Assembly: GCA_945915235.1 (NCBI GenBank)
Contig: CAMEEX010000003.1
Location: forward strand, 1 to 63,106
DNA length: 63,106 bases
Direction: 5' to 3'
Source of the DNA: an uncultured Clostridia bacterium
Lineage (GTDB): Bacteria > Bacillota > Clostridia > Lachnospirales > Lachnospiraceae
Below, piece after piece: positions 53,001-61,870 of the stretch. The first letter of the stretch is position 1. Each line of letters begins with the position of its first letter. The translations under genes were made by a program, and so were the position numbers. The notes below the pieces were generated by a model, which was given only the letters and a program-made list of their open reading frames with translations, had not been told where the DNA came from and did no database searches.

Positions 53001-53693
53001 TTGAAGGAAACAGAATATGTTGATGTGATTAAAAAACTGCCGTTGTTTTCCGGCTTGTCCGAAACAGAGCTTGTGACGATACTGCGGGAATGTGGAGCGC
53101 ACAGGCAGCAGATACGGTCGGGACAGAACATCATAAGTCTTGGCAGTAAGGTGAGCGGGATAGGTGTCCTGCTGTCGGGAAATGCGCGGGTTGTGAAGGA
53201 CGATTTCTGGGGAAATTCCACGATACTTGCACATCTTGGACAGGGCGACATATTCGGTGAGGCGTTTGCCTGCTCGGGCTGTGCGGCGACGGTTGACGTG
53301 TATGCGGACAGCGATGCCGCCGTTATGTGGCTTCCGTACACAAGGCTCATCGGAGCGGACGCGGGCGGCGTAATAAGCAGGAGGCTTGCCTATATGTTTG
53401 CTAAGAAGAATGTTTTTCTCACCAACAGAATTGAACATCTTTCACAGCGCTCGCTGAGGGAGAAGATTCTATCGTATCTAAAAGAGCAGGCTGTAGCGGC
53501 AGGAAGCAGCAGCTTCACGATAAGTCTTGACAGGGCGGGCATGGCAGATTACCTTGCGGCAGACAGAAGTGCGCTTTCGGCGATGCTCGGGAAGCTCAAA
53601 AAAGAAGGGATTATAGATTATCACAAGAATCATTTTGTTCTGATGGGGTTTGATGGCAACGGTGAGAGCATCGGTGGCAAAGATATTTTTTGA
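53001..53693 (+). CDS. Crp/Fnr family transcriptional regulator
   Basis: This 230-aa regulator has a cyclic-nucleotide-binding-type N-domain (LPLFSGLSETELVTIL, GDIFGEAFACSGCAATVDVYADSDAAVMWLP) and a C-terminal helix-turn-helix (ISLDRAGMADYLAADRSALSAMLGKLKKEGII). The N-terminal Cys set of oxygen-sensing FNR is absent, so the signal is unknown. GGAGG sits eight bases before TTG at 53001, whereas the ATG at 52986 has no ribosome-binding site, so I chose TTG. Such regulators often sit next to ferredoxin-like genes and control them. Confidence 0.85.
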   Translation: MKETEYVDVIKKLPLFSGLSETELVTILRECGAHRQQIRSGQNIISLGSKVSGIGVLLSGNARVVKDDFWGNSTILAHLGQGDIFGEAFACSGCAATVDVYADSDAAVMWLPYTRLIGADAGGVISRRLAYMFAKKNVFLTNRIEHLSQRSLREKILSYLKEQAVAAGSSSFTISLDRAGMADYLAADRSALSAMLGKLKKEGIIDYHKNHFVLMGFDGNGESIGGKDIF

Positions 53694-53740
53694 AAAAATA
53701 GATTTATGTACTTTGAGAATAGAGAAATGGAGACATATTT

Positions 53741-54856
53741 ATGCGGATAGGTTTTGACTGTGCCAAGCTTGTCAAGGGTACAAGCAAGAGCATTGGAATA
53801 TACAATATAACGAAGTCGGTCGTGACGAGGCTTGCAAAGCAGCTTCCGGGGGAACATGAGCTCGTTGTTATCGGAAATGAGAATAACAGGGAGGATTTTG
53901 ACGTTGAGGGCGTGGAGTTTCATGCGGTCGACCTTGATATAAACAGTAAGAAGGCGATACTTCTGTGGGAGACGGTTAAGGTCAATTCTTATATTAGGAA
54001 GCTGAGGCTTGACGAGATAGTTTTTCCGAGAGGTTTTACGTCGCTGTTCTGCCCGGTGAAAGACGTCATTATTGTCCATGACCTCATACCGTTTTACTAT
54101 GATAAGCATTTTCCTGGCGTGTTAAACCGTGTGCAGAATGCCTATGTCATGTTAAGAATGAAGAGCTCGATCAGGACGGCAGACAAGATTATAACCATAT
54201 CGGAGTATTCAAAGCAGGATATTTTAAGGATTGTGCCGAAGGCGGAGAAAAAGACACATGTCATACTTCACGGCTTCGAGCAGCACAACAGGGAGACACA
54301 GGAGCTTTCGGATATCCCGGAGAATTATTTTTACGGAATAACCTCAAGGCTTCCGCATAAGAATGCCGTCGGGCTTGTAAAGGCGTACGCCGAGTATTAT
54401 AAGATGACGGACAAGCCGTATGACCTTGAGATTGCCGGGCTGCCGGATTTGACTATGTTGGAAGATAAGTACGATATTGAACTGTCCGAGGAGGTGAAAA
54501 AACATATTCACTGCAACAAATTCATGGACGACAAGAGATTTTACTCACTCTTTGCACACTCGAAGGGACTTATCTTTCTATCACTGATAGAGGGGTTCGG
54601 GCTTCCGCCGCTTGAGGCGATGGAACTGGGGGTTCCGGTAATCTGCTCGAACGCAACTTCGCTTCCCGAGGTTGTAAGAGACGCAGGAATAATGGTGGAT
54701 CCTGAGAAAACTAAAGAGGCTGCCGTTCAAATGAAGCGCCTTACAGAGCAGCCGCAGCTTGCACAGACGTTGATTTCCAAGGGCTATGATAATCTTAAGA
54801 ATTTTAACTGGGAGGAGCGGGTTGAGCAGTATATAAAGGTGCTTACCGAAGATTAG
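53741..54856 (+). CDS. Glycosyltransferase (GT4-like)
   Basis: This 371-aa protein has the two-Rossmann GT-B layout. [18 protein letters not shown] marks the N-domain. [33 protein letters not shown] marks the GT4 donor site with the E-x7-E motif. The donor sugar and acceptor are unknown. It starts 47 bp after the Crp/Fnr gene and precedes an array of 16-bp palindromes. Confidence 0.9.
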   Translation: MRIGFDCAKLVKGTSKSIGIYNITKSVVTRLAKQLPGEHELVVIGNENNREDFDVEGVEFHAVDLDINSKKAILLWETVKVNSYIRKLRLDEIVFPRGFTSLFCPVKDVIIVHDLIPFYYDKHFPGVLNRVQNAYVMLRMKSSIRTADKIITISEYSKQDILRIVPKAEKKTHVILHGFEQHNRETQELSDIPENYFYGITSRLPHKNAVGLVKAYAEYYKMTDKPYDLEIAGLPDLTMLEDKYDIELSEEVKKHIHCNKFMDDKRFYSLFAHSKGLIFLSLIEGFGLPPLEAMELGVPVICSNATSLPEVVRDAGIMVDPEKTKEAAVQMKRLTEQPQLAQTLISKGYDNLKNFNWEERVEQYIKVLTED

Positions 54857-54880
54857 AATACTTAACAGGCTGTTTATATG

Positions 54881-54941
54881 AGAATATTATACTAAGAGTA
54901 TATTATACTCGGAGTATATTATACTTGGAGTATATTATACT
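54881..54941. repeat. Four palindromic 13-mers at 16-bp spacing
   Basis: AGTATATTATACT starts at 54897, 54913 and 54929, with one imperfect copy at 54881. Each unit is its own inverted repeat (AGTATA-T-TATACT) and units are separated by AAG, CGG or TGG. The array lies between the glycosyltransferase gene and the hydrolase start, so it overlaps any promoter there. Confidence 0.85.
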
Positions 54942-54997
54942 CCTGCATATAGAAATAAGCTGACAGATTTCGCTGATATTTATTGGAGGTGTGCCGT

Positions 54998-56146
54998 ATG
55001 ATGACAGGGAATATTATGGATTATCTTGAGTGGTATGGAGATTTCGATTTTTCAGTGCTGCCTTTTAACGAGGTGGACAATCTTATACTTGCGGAGCTCA
55101 GCTATGCGAGCCTTGACGGCATAGTCCCGGAGCCGCAGCTTGGCAGGAAGCTTAGGACCATATCCGTGAAGGAGGCGGCGCAAAAGCTGGAGGAGAGCGG
55201 CAGAATGGAAAATAGCTGCAAGCTCGAGCGCAATGCCGGGCTTCTACTGTTTGAGATGGCTAAGGGAAAGCGCTTTTCGGATGCTGTGCTTGCGGGCTAT
55301 GTGGACAAGCATGATTTTGAAAATCAGGAGCAGTTCTCAGCACTTCATGTCTATCTGTCTGACGGGACGCTTTTTGTCTCGTACTCCGGCACGGACGACA
55401 CGATACTGGGCTGGAAGGAGGATCTCAACATGGCGTATCAGATGCCTGTCCCGTCGCAGGAGGAGGCGGTTGAGTACCTTGAAAAGACGGTGCCGCACGA
55501 TGGCAGGCTGATAAGGATAGGAGGACATTCCAAGGGTGGAAATCTGGCAATCTATGCCGCGGTCATGTGTTATGACAGATTAAAGCGCAGAATAATAGAG
55601 ATATACAACAACGATGGTCCAGGATTTCTCGAGTCCATGCTCGAGAAGAGGGCATACCTTGAAGTCAAGGACAGGATAAGGACCATTGTTCCCGAGACCT
55701 CGATTGTAGGAATGTTGTTGGAACACGGGGACAGCTACGAGGTGGTAAAGAGCACGGGAAAAGGCATTATGCAACACGACGGGCTTAGCTGGCAGGTATA
55801 TAAGAATGGTTTCGTCAAGCTTGATGAGCGTTCAAAGGAGAGCCTTGTGATAGACAATACGATAAGCGCATGGGTTATGGGACTTAGCGATGACGAGAGG
55901 GCAGCGTTTGTGGACGCGGTGTATGATATGCTTACTAGGGCAGGGATCAACTACCTGTCGGATCTCGAACAGTACAAGCCCGCCAGGCTGAACGGCATGG
56001 TAAAGGAGATGTTTTCGCTGGAGCCGGAGAAGGCGAAAATTGTGAGGCGGATAATGAGGGCGCTCATAAGCGAGTATGGTAGAAATGTGGTTAAGGGGAT
56101 CAGAGAGAACAAGCAGGCGGGAAAACAGCAGGAGCCGCTAAAATAA
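54998..56146 (+). CDS. Mbeg1-like (DUF2974) alpha/beta hydrolase
   Basis: This 382-aa cytosolic protein belongs to the lipase-like DUF2974 family. The nucleophile elbow is GGHSKGGNLAIYAA, followed by NDGPGF (about residue 200). The substrate is unknown. The start at 54998 follows GGAGG by eight bases. An upstream in-frame TTG is not needed. It precedes a GH51 gene by 24 bp and they are probably cotranscribed. Confidence 0.88.
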   Translation: MMTGNIMDYLEWYGDFDFSVLPFNEVDNLILAELSYASLDGIVPEPQLGRKLRTISVKEAAQKLEESGRMENSCKLERNAGLLLFEMAKGKRFSDAVLAGYVDKHDFENQEQFSALHVYLSDGTLFVSYSGTDDTILGWKEDLNMAYQMPVPSQEEAVEYLEKTVPHDGRLIRIGGHSKGGNLAIYAAVMCYDRLKRRIIEIYNNDGPGFLESMLEKRAYLEVKDRIRTIVPETSIVGMLLEHGDSYEVVKSTGKGIMQHDGLSWQVYKNGFVKLDERSKESLVIDNTISAWVMGLSDDERAAFVDAVYDMLTRAGINYLSDLEQYKPARLNGMVKEMFSLEPEKAKIVRRIMRALISEYGRNVVKGIRENKQAGKQQEPLK

Positions 56147-56170
56147 ATATATTCAGGGAGGTATTTACAG

Positions 56171-58525
56171 GTGAAGAAAATAACTGTGTATGAGAATGAG
56201 GTTACGAAGGAACTGAAGGATTTGTTCGGTATCTTTTTTGAGGATATCAACCACGCCGCCGACGGCGGACTGTATGCAGAGCTCGTGCAGAACCGCTCGT
56301 TTGAATTCGACCCGATTGACAATAAGAATTATAACAGCCTGACCGCATGGGAGAAATCGGACTCTATTAAGTGGAGCGTCGAGAGCGCCAGTCCGCTGAA
56401 TGAGGAAAATACACATTACCTCGTTGTAAGCACACAGGAGGGCGGCTATATAAGAAACCTCGGCTTCAACACGGGAATATATGTTGAGAAGGGAAAGCAG
56501 TATGACTTTTCGCTGTATGCGGCAATCGCGGAAGCTTTGTCGGCAACAGAAAACGCAGCAGGTAAAGAGGAAAGCTGCACAGTGCAAAATGCCGTGCTTA
56601 ACATATCCGTCCGCGATGACAATGGAAATATATTCGCTGAGAGCGAAGTTATGGTGGACTCGGGTGACTGGAAGAAGTACGAGACTGTTATGACGGCATG
56701 TGGCACAACCACCGACGGCAGACTCTACATAACCTTTGCGGGCAGTGCACAGCTCAGGCTCGACATGGTTTCGCTCTTTCCGAGGGATACTTTTAAGGGC
56801 AGACACAACGGTCTGAGAAAGGATATCGCCGAGGCGCTCGCGGTGATGAAGCCGCGTTTCATGCGTTTTCCGGGCGGCTGTCTGACGCACGACGGAAGTC
56901 TTGACGACCACGCGCGCAATTCCATGTACAGATGGAAGAGGACACTCGGAGATGTTGAGAAGAGACCGACCTGGAGAAATAACTGGGGCTACAATCAGAC
57001 GCTCGGGCTCGGATACTACGAGTATTTCTGCTTCTGCGAGGATATAGGTGCGAAGCCGCTTCCGGTTCTACCGGGAGGCTTTAACCCGCACAAGGGTGAG
57101 GGCGTTCCGATTGAGCAGCTCGGCGCATGGGTTGACGATGCGCTTGATCTTATTGAGTTTGCCAACGGTGACAAGAGTACGAAATGGGGAGCCGTAAGAG
57201 CGCAGCTCGGACATGAGGAGCCTTTCGGGCTTGAGTATATCGGAATAGGAAATGAGGAGATAGGAGAGGGTTTCTTTGAGAGATATCCTTATTTTCACAA
57301 GGCAATCCGCAGCAAGTATCCTGAAATCAAGATTATAAATACCGCCGGACCTTTTGCCGTCGGCGAAGGCTATGACGCAGGCTGGGCGAGCGCTAAGAAG
57401 TATGGCTCCGATTTTATAGATGAGCATTACTACAGCTCACCGGAGTGGTTCATGGCGAATATGCACCATTACGATGACTACGATGCAGCCGGGACGAAGG
57501 TATTTTTGGGTGAGTACGCCACCTGGGGAAATACCTACTACAATGCGCTCGTGGAGGCAGCTTACATGACGCATCTTGAGAAAGCGCCTGCCGTGGGACT
57601 TGCCTGCTATGCGCCGATGCTCGCAAACAAGGATTATGTAAACTGGAGACCTGACATGCTCTTCTACGACAATCATCAGGTCGTTAAGACGGCTGACTAT
57701 CACGTTCAGAAGCTTTTCATGGAGCATCAGGGCGATTATGAGCTCAGAACCGCACTTGAGGGGCTCGACGAGGTAGTGCCTCTTATGGACGAAAAAAATA
57801 TTGCAGGAAACATTACACTCATCGGTAACGATATCGCAGGAAAAGTGTGGGATATCAGCCTCACTGATATTGAGTCGGGCAAGCGCACACAGCTTGACGG
57901 ATTTGATGTCACGACGGCTAATGAGAGCCATGATATCTGCGATATCGACAGTTCACATTACAGCATGGAGCTCAAGTTTGCGCGCTCCGAGGGAAGGAAG
58001 GGCTTCAAGCTCCTCTTCGGAAAGCGCGATGAGAAAAATTATATCATGTGGGAGTTCGGCGGTTGGGACAACTGGGACTGCAATATATCGAGTTTTAAGA
58101 ACGCCAGAGCCTCGGCAATCTCACACAGGATATTCCATGTGACCGACGAGGAGTATACCTTGAGACTTGAGATAGAGGGAAGAAGGATAAGAACCTATGT
58201 GAACGGCGTGCTCTACAATGACACCGTTGACAGGCTTCCTGAGCTCGAGGAGCTCTATGTGGCAGCCTCTAAAGATACGCAGGGAAGAACGATTGTCAAG
58301 GCTGTGAACCTCACCGGGGAGGAGAGAACGGTCAGCGTGAAGGTAGACGGCGCACCGAAGAGCAAAGTGGCGGTATACAGGCTTTCCGACTGCGCGCTCA
58401 CGGCGGAGAACACCTTCGAGCAGCCGGAACTGGTGGCACCTGTTAGTGAAGAATTTGCAGTGAATGGTAACGCGTGTGATTACAGCGTAAAACCACATTC
58501 GGTAAATATTCTTGTGTTTGAGTAA
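56171..58525 (+). CDS. abfA: GH51 alpha-L-arabinofuranosidase
   Basis: This 784-aa enzyme releases arabinose from plant polysaccharides such as arabinoxylan. GH51 landmarks are FGIFFEDINHAADGGLYAELVQNRSFE at the start, RFPGGC, the acid/base Glu in GIGNEEIGEGFFERYP (about residue 361) and the nucleophile Glu in FLGEYATWG (about 447). The C-terminal 180 aa include a lectin-like beta domain with KNYIMWEFGGWDNW. No signal peptide is seen, so the enzyme is probably intracellular. AGGGAGG lies before the start. Confidence 0.95.
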   Translation: MKKITVYENEVTKELKDLFGIFFEDINHAADGGLYAELVQNRSFEFDPIDNKNYNSLTAWEKSDSIKWSVESASPLNEENTHYLVVSTQEGGYIRNLGFNTGIYVEKGKQYDFSLYAAIAEALSATENAAGKEESCTVQNAVLNISVRDDNGNIFAESEVMVDSGDWKKYETVMTACGTTTDGRLYITFAGSAQLRLDMVSLFPRDTFKGRHNGLRKDIAEALAVMKPRFMRFPGGCLTHDGSLDDHARNSMYRWKRTLGDVEKRPTWRNNWGYNQTLGLGYYEYFCFCEDIGAKPLPVLPGGFNPHKGEGVPIEQLGAWVDDALDLIEFANGDKSTKWGAVRAQLGHEEPFGLEYIGIGNEEIGEGFFERYPYFHKAIRSKYPEIKIINTAGPFAVGEGYDAGWASAKKYGSDFIDEHYYSSPEWFMANMHHYDDYDAAGTKVFLGEYATWGNTYYNALVEAAYMTHLEKAPAVGLACYAPMLANKDYVNWRPDMLFYDNHQVVKTADYHVQKLFMEHQGDYELRTALEGLDEVVPLMDEKNIAGNITLIGNDIAGKVWDISLTDIESGKRTQLDGFDVTTANESHDICDIDSSHYSMELKFARSEGRKGFKLLFGKRDEKNYIMWEFGGWDNWDCNISSFKNARASAISHRIFHVTDEEYTLRLEIEGRRIRTYVNGVLYNDTVDRLPELEELYVAASKDTQGRTIVKAVNLTGEERTVSVKVDGAPKSKVAVYRLSDCALTAENTFEQPELVAPVSEEFAVNGNACDYSVKPHSVNILVFE

Positions 58526-58587
58526 TGATTGTTGTGCCGCCGTATGGCGTCGGAATGAAAGATTAATGTAGATTGAGGAAATGACAG

Positions 58588-59598
58588 ATGGACATTGCGG
58601 TTATCGCCAGATGCATGATTAAGCTTTTTATAGTGCTGGTGCTGGGATTTGTGTTGTATAAGTTTGATATTTTGGACGAGAGGACGAGCAAGAAGCTCTC
58701 ATCGCTTGTGGTGAAGGTGACGGCACCGCTGTGGATAATATCGACGGCGTTAAGCGCGTCCACACAGAACAGACTCGGGGTGCTGCTGCTGTTTGGCGCG
58801 GGAATATTGATGTATGTGGGCTTTATTCTTTTTGCAAAGCTTATAACATGGATGCTGCACATAAATCCTAAGGACAGACCCCTTTATGAGTGCATGCTGG
58901 TTTTCTCGAACAACTCGTTTATGGGATTTCCGGTACTGCAGTCGGTGCTTGGCGATGAGTCCGTGTTCTACTCGTCGATGCTGCATTTTTCTTTCAATAT
59001 ATTTATATATACTTACGCGGTGTACTGCTTTGAGAAGGCGGCAACAACGGGAGTGACAGACGCGGCTGCTTCAAAGGCAGGGCAGAGGCATAGTGGCACG
59101 GACAAGCCCGATGGTGGCAGAAACCGGAAGGAAAAAGTGAAAGAATTTGTGCATGCACTTGTCACACCGGGATTTATCCTGATATTGCTTGCACTTATAA
59201 TATTTGTGACGGGAATAAGGGACGACGGGATAGTGTATGAGACCAGTTATATGATAGGAAATGTGACTTCTGTTCTGTCGATGCTGGTGCTCGGAGCGAC
59301 ATTTGCACAGTATCCGGTGAAGGAGTCACTGAGCGATATCAGAAGCTACGGCTTTGCGTTAATCAGGCTTCTTGTTATTCCTGTAGTCACGCTCTTTATT
59401 TGCAGACTTCTCAGGGTAAATGATTATTATACAGCTATCGCCACCATAACCAACGGAATGCCTGTGGCTTCGATGGTGGTTATGATGGCGAATGAGCACA
59501 ACGCGGACACGAAGATCGTGACAAGGAATATAGTGGTTACGACAGCCATGTCACTTCTTACAATCCCGCTTGTTGTGGCTTTGTTACAGATTTTTTAA
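58588..59598 (+). CDS. AEC family (auxin efflux carrier-like) transporter
   Basis: This 336-aa membrane protein has about ten helices in two halves, with the typical NNSFMGFPVLQSVLGDESVFYSSMLHFSFNI crossover and the matching ITNGMPVASMVVMMANEHNAD near the C-terminus. A Gly/Asp/Lys-rich hydrophilic loop (about 150-185) splits the halves. AEC carriers move organic acids or similar anions. Here the substrate is unknown. It overlaps the convergent SDR gene by four bases. Confidence 0.88.
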   Translation: MDIAVIARCMIKLFIVLVLGFVLYKFDILDERTSKKLSSLVVKVTAPLWIISTALSASTQNRLGVLLLFGAGILMYVGFILFAKLITWMLHINPKDRPLYECMLVFSNNSFMGFPVLQSVLGDESVFYSSMLHFSFNIFIYTYAVYCFEKAATTGVTDAAASKAGQRHSGTDKPDGGRNRKEKVKEFVHALVTPGFILILLALIIFVTGIRDDGIVYETSYMIGNVTSVLSMLVLGATFAQYPVKESLSDIRSYGFALIRLLVIPVVTLFICRLLRVNDYYTAIATITNGMPVASMVVMMANEHNADTKIVTRNIVVTTAMSLLTIPLVVALLQIF

Positions 59599-60320
59599 AT
59601 ATATCCCCCGTCGAGCACGATGACCTGCCCGGTGAGATAGCTGCTTCCCTCGCTTATCGAGAGGGCGAGGGCGGCGACCTCGTCAGGGCTTCCCATTCTT
59701 CCGGCGGGGATTTCTTCTATTATATTCTGTATCTCCTCCTCGCTGAAGCAGCGGTTCATCTCGGTGTCTATGACGCCGCAGGCGATGGCGTTCACATTTA
59801 TGCCCGACGGGGCGAGTTCCTTGGCGAGAGCCTTAGTGAAGGCATTTATGCCGCCCTTTGTCGCGGAGTAGGCGACCTCGCAGGAGGCGCCGGATACTCC
59901 CCACACTGAGCTTATGTTTATTATTGAACCCGAGCCCCTTCTTATCATGTCGGGCATGGCGAGCTTGCAGCAGGAGAACACGGACGACAGATTGGTGTTT
60001 ACAATATTGTTCCATTCTTCAATGCTCATATCCTGCAAAAGCCCGATGTGCGATATACCGGCATTGTTGACGAGCACATCGATAGCTCCAAAACGCTCAG
60101 AAGCTTGGGCAAAAAGTCTCTCGACCTCATCGTATTTTCCTACATCGCAGGTAACCGCAAGACAATCGGCCCCGAGTGACCGAATTTCATTGGCGGCACC
60201 TTCAAGTGTTTTCTGATTTCTTCCACATATCACGATGCTGTATCCCTTTTTCGCATATGCCGTTGCGATGGCGTGTCCGATTCCCCGTGATGCTCCCGTA
60301 ACTAAGACAGTCTTATTCAT
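59595..60320 (-). CDS. SDR reductase, probably EF-P 5-aminopentanone reductase (YmfI type)
   Basis: This 241-aa short-chain dehydrogenase has NADP-binding TGASRGIG, NNAG, the catalytic Ser in NISSVWG and YSATK (Tyr, Lys). The sequence around VFSCCKLAMPDMIRRGSGSIINISSVWGVSGASCEVAYSATKGGINAFTKALAKEL is much like the family that completes the 5-aminopentanol modification of elongation factor P in Bacillus. FabG-type ketoacyl reductase is the alternative. The ATG at 60320 follows CGGAG. No efp gene lies in the window. Confidence 0.82.
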   Translation of the reverse strand: MNKTVLVTGASRGIGHAIATAYAKKGYSIVICGRNQKTLEGAANEIRSLGADCLAVTCDVGKYDEVERLFAQASERFGAIDVLVNNAGISHIGLLQDMSIEEWNNIVNTNLSSVFSCCKLAMPDMIRRGSGSIINISSVWGVSGASCEVAYSATKGGINAFTKALAKELAPSGINVNAIACGVIDTEMNRCFSEEEIQNIIEEIPAGRMGSPDEVAALALSISEGSSYLTGQVIVLDGGYI

Positions 60321-60558
60321 ACGTTTAACTCCGTTTCGTATTATCTTAAAAAACAAGCTTATTAAAGCTTAATATTATTTTACCATTTTAATTTTAAGGA
60401 TAAACAGAAAAAATACAATCCCCTTATGATTTTATAAAAAATGTTTTAACTGGATAAATTTCCTCTTTTTTGATACAATACGTTTGTGTGTTTGTCAGGG
60501 ATAAAAAAATGTCTTATATTTTGCTGACGAAATCTTAGATAAATAAGGAGCATTTAAT

Positions 60559-61464
60559 ATGTATGATTTAATTATAATCGGTGCCGGTCCTGCCGGAATG
60601 TCTGCCGCGGTGTATGCTGCGCGCGCTGACTTAAGTTTTATTGTCATAGAAGGAAGCATGATGCAGGGAGGTCAGATCCTTACCACATATGATGTCGATA
60701 ACTATCTGGGGCTCCCGGGCATCGGAGGATTTGAGATGGGCATGAAGTTTGCTGAGCACGCAAAGAAGCTGGGCGTCAATTTTGTGACGGAGAATGTCGT
60801 GTCCATGGAGGCAGAGGGCGAGGTTAAGAAGGTTGTAACCGATAAGAACACTTATGAGACAAGGACAATAATCATCGCTACAGGTGCGGTACACAAAAAA
60901 GCGGGAATACCGGGGGAGGCTGAGTTTACAGGAAAGGGCGTTTCCTACTGCGCTACCTGCGACGGTGCATTCTTCAAGAATAAGGTGACGGCTGTCGTGG
61001 GCGGTGGCGATGTGGCTGTTGAGGATGCGCTCTACCTTGCCAGAATGTGCAGTAAGGTATACCTTATTCATCGCAGGGATGAGTTCCGCGCGGCAAAGAG
61101 CCTTGTGAATAAAGCGAAGGATACTCAGAATATAGAATTTATTCTGGACAGCACGGTGGAAAAGATAGACGGCGAGGCTAAGGTGTCGTCGATAGAGATA
61201 AAGAACAAAAAGACGGGTGAAACCGCACAGAAAGCGGTCGATGGCATATTCTTTGCGGTGGGAATGCAGCCGGTGACGGCGTTTGTGGATAAGGCGGTCA
61301 AGATGAATGAGGCCGGATATATCGAGGCAGGGGAGGACTGCTGTACGAATGTGGCAGGAGTATATGCGGCAGGCGATATCAGGACGAAAAATCTCAGGCA
61401 GATAATAACGGCAGCAGCGGACGGAGCGAATGCGGTTGCCTCTATGGAGAAATATTTAGGGTAG
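60559..61464 (+). CDS. trxB: Thioredoxin reductase
   Basis: This 301-aa flavoprotein passes electrons from NADPH to thioredoxin. FAD-binding GAGPAG at the N-terminus, the redox pair in CATCDGAFF and the NADPH site GGGDVAVEDA are all present, and the C-terminal FAD motif ends in AGDIRTKNLRQIITAAADGA. AAGGAG precedes the ATG. The DnaA-box cluster begins about 110 bp after the stop. No intrinsic terminator is obvious before it. Confidence 0.97.
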   Translation: MYDLIIIGAGPAGMSAAVYAARADLSFIVIEGSMMQGGQILTTYDVDNYLGLPGIGGFEMGMKFAEHAKKLGVNFVTENVVSMEAEGEVKKVVTDKNTYETRTIIIATGAVHKKAGIPGEAEFTGKGVSYCATCDGAFFKNKVTAVVGGGDVAVEDALYLARMCSKVYLIHRRDEFRAAKSLVNKAKDTQNIEFILDSTVEKIDGEAKVSSIEIKNKKTGETAQKAVDGIFFAVGMQPVTAFVDKAVKMNEAGYIEAGEDCCTNVAGVYAAGDIRTKNLRQIITAAADGANAVASMEKYLG

Positions 61465-61521
61465 CTTTTTTGGTACAGATTAACATAAGATACATTAAAT
61501 ACTCTGTGTAAAACATATGCC

Positions 61522-61542
61522 ATTTGTGCAAGGTGCACAAAT
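61522..61542. other. 9-bp perfect palindrome upstream of the DnaA boxes
   Basis: ATTTGTGCA-AGG-TGCACAAAT lies 33 bp before the first DnaA box. It could form a small hairpin or bind a dimeric protein. No T-run follows. Confidence 0.45.
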
Positions 61543-61574
61543 TACATGAAAGGTGTGTGAAAGCTCTAAAAGAG

Positions 61575-61696
61575 TTATCCACAAAAAAATGAGTTATCCA
61601 CGAATTTATCCACATTGAAATATGCCCGTTTTAAAGCGTTTTTGACTTATACACCAAGTTATCCACATTATCCACATTGAATTGTGTGGTGGATAA
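61575..61696. promoter_or_regulatory. Cluster of DnaA boxes (possible origin or DnaA-control site)
   Basis: TTATCCACA occurs at 61575, 61606, 61659 and 61668, with TTATCCACG at 61594, near-match TTATACACC at 61647 and reversed TTATCCACC at 61688-61696. Seven boxes in 122 bp, followed by AT-rich sequence, is origin-like. The rest of the gap (61465-61870) holds the palindrome at 61522 and an isolated TTGACA at 61788-61793. Confidence 0.75.
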
Positions 61697-61870
61697 ACAC
61701 AATTTCATACATGATAACACGAAAAAATGTTTTGTGAAGTTCTAATAAATCGTATTTTTCGACAAAAAATTACAGTGAAAACACTTGACAATTAAATATC
61801 TAAGACTTCCCATACCTAAAATGGGCTTCGCACCTTGAAAATTCAATATTTCAGCTAACAAATTAGTGAT

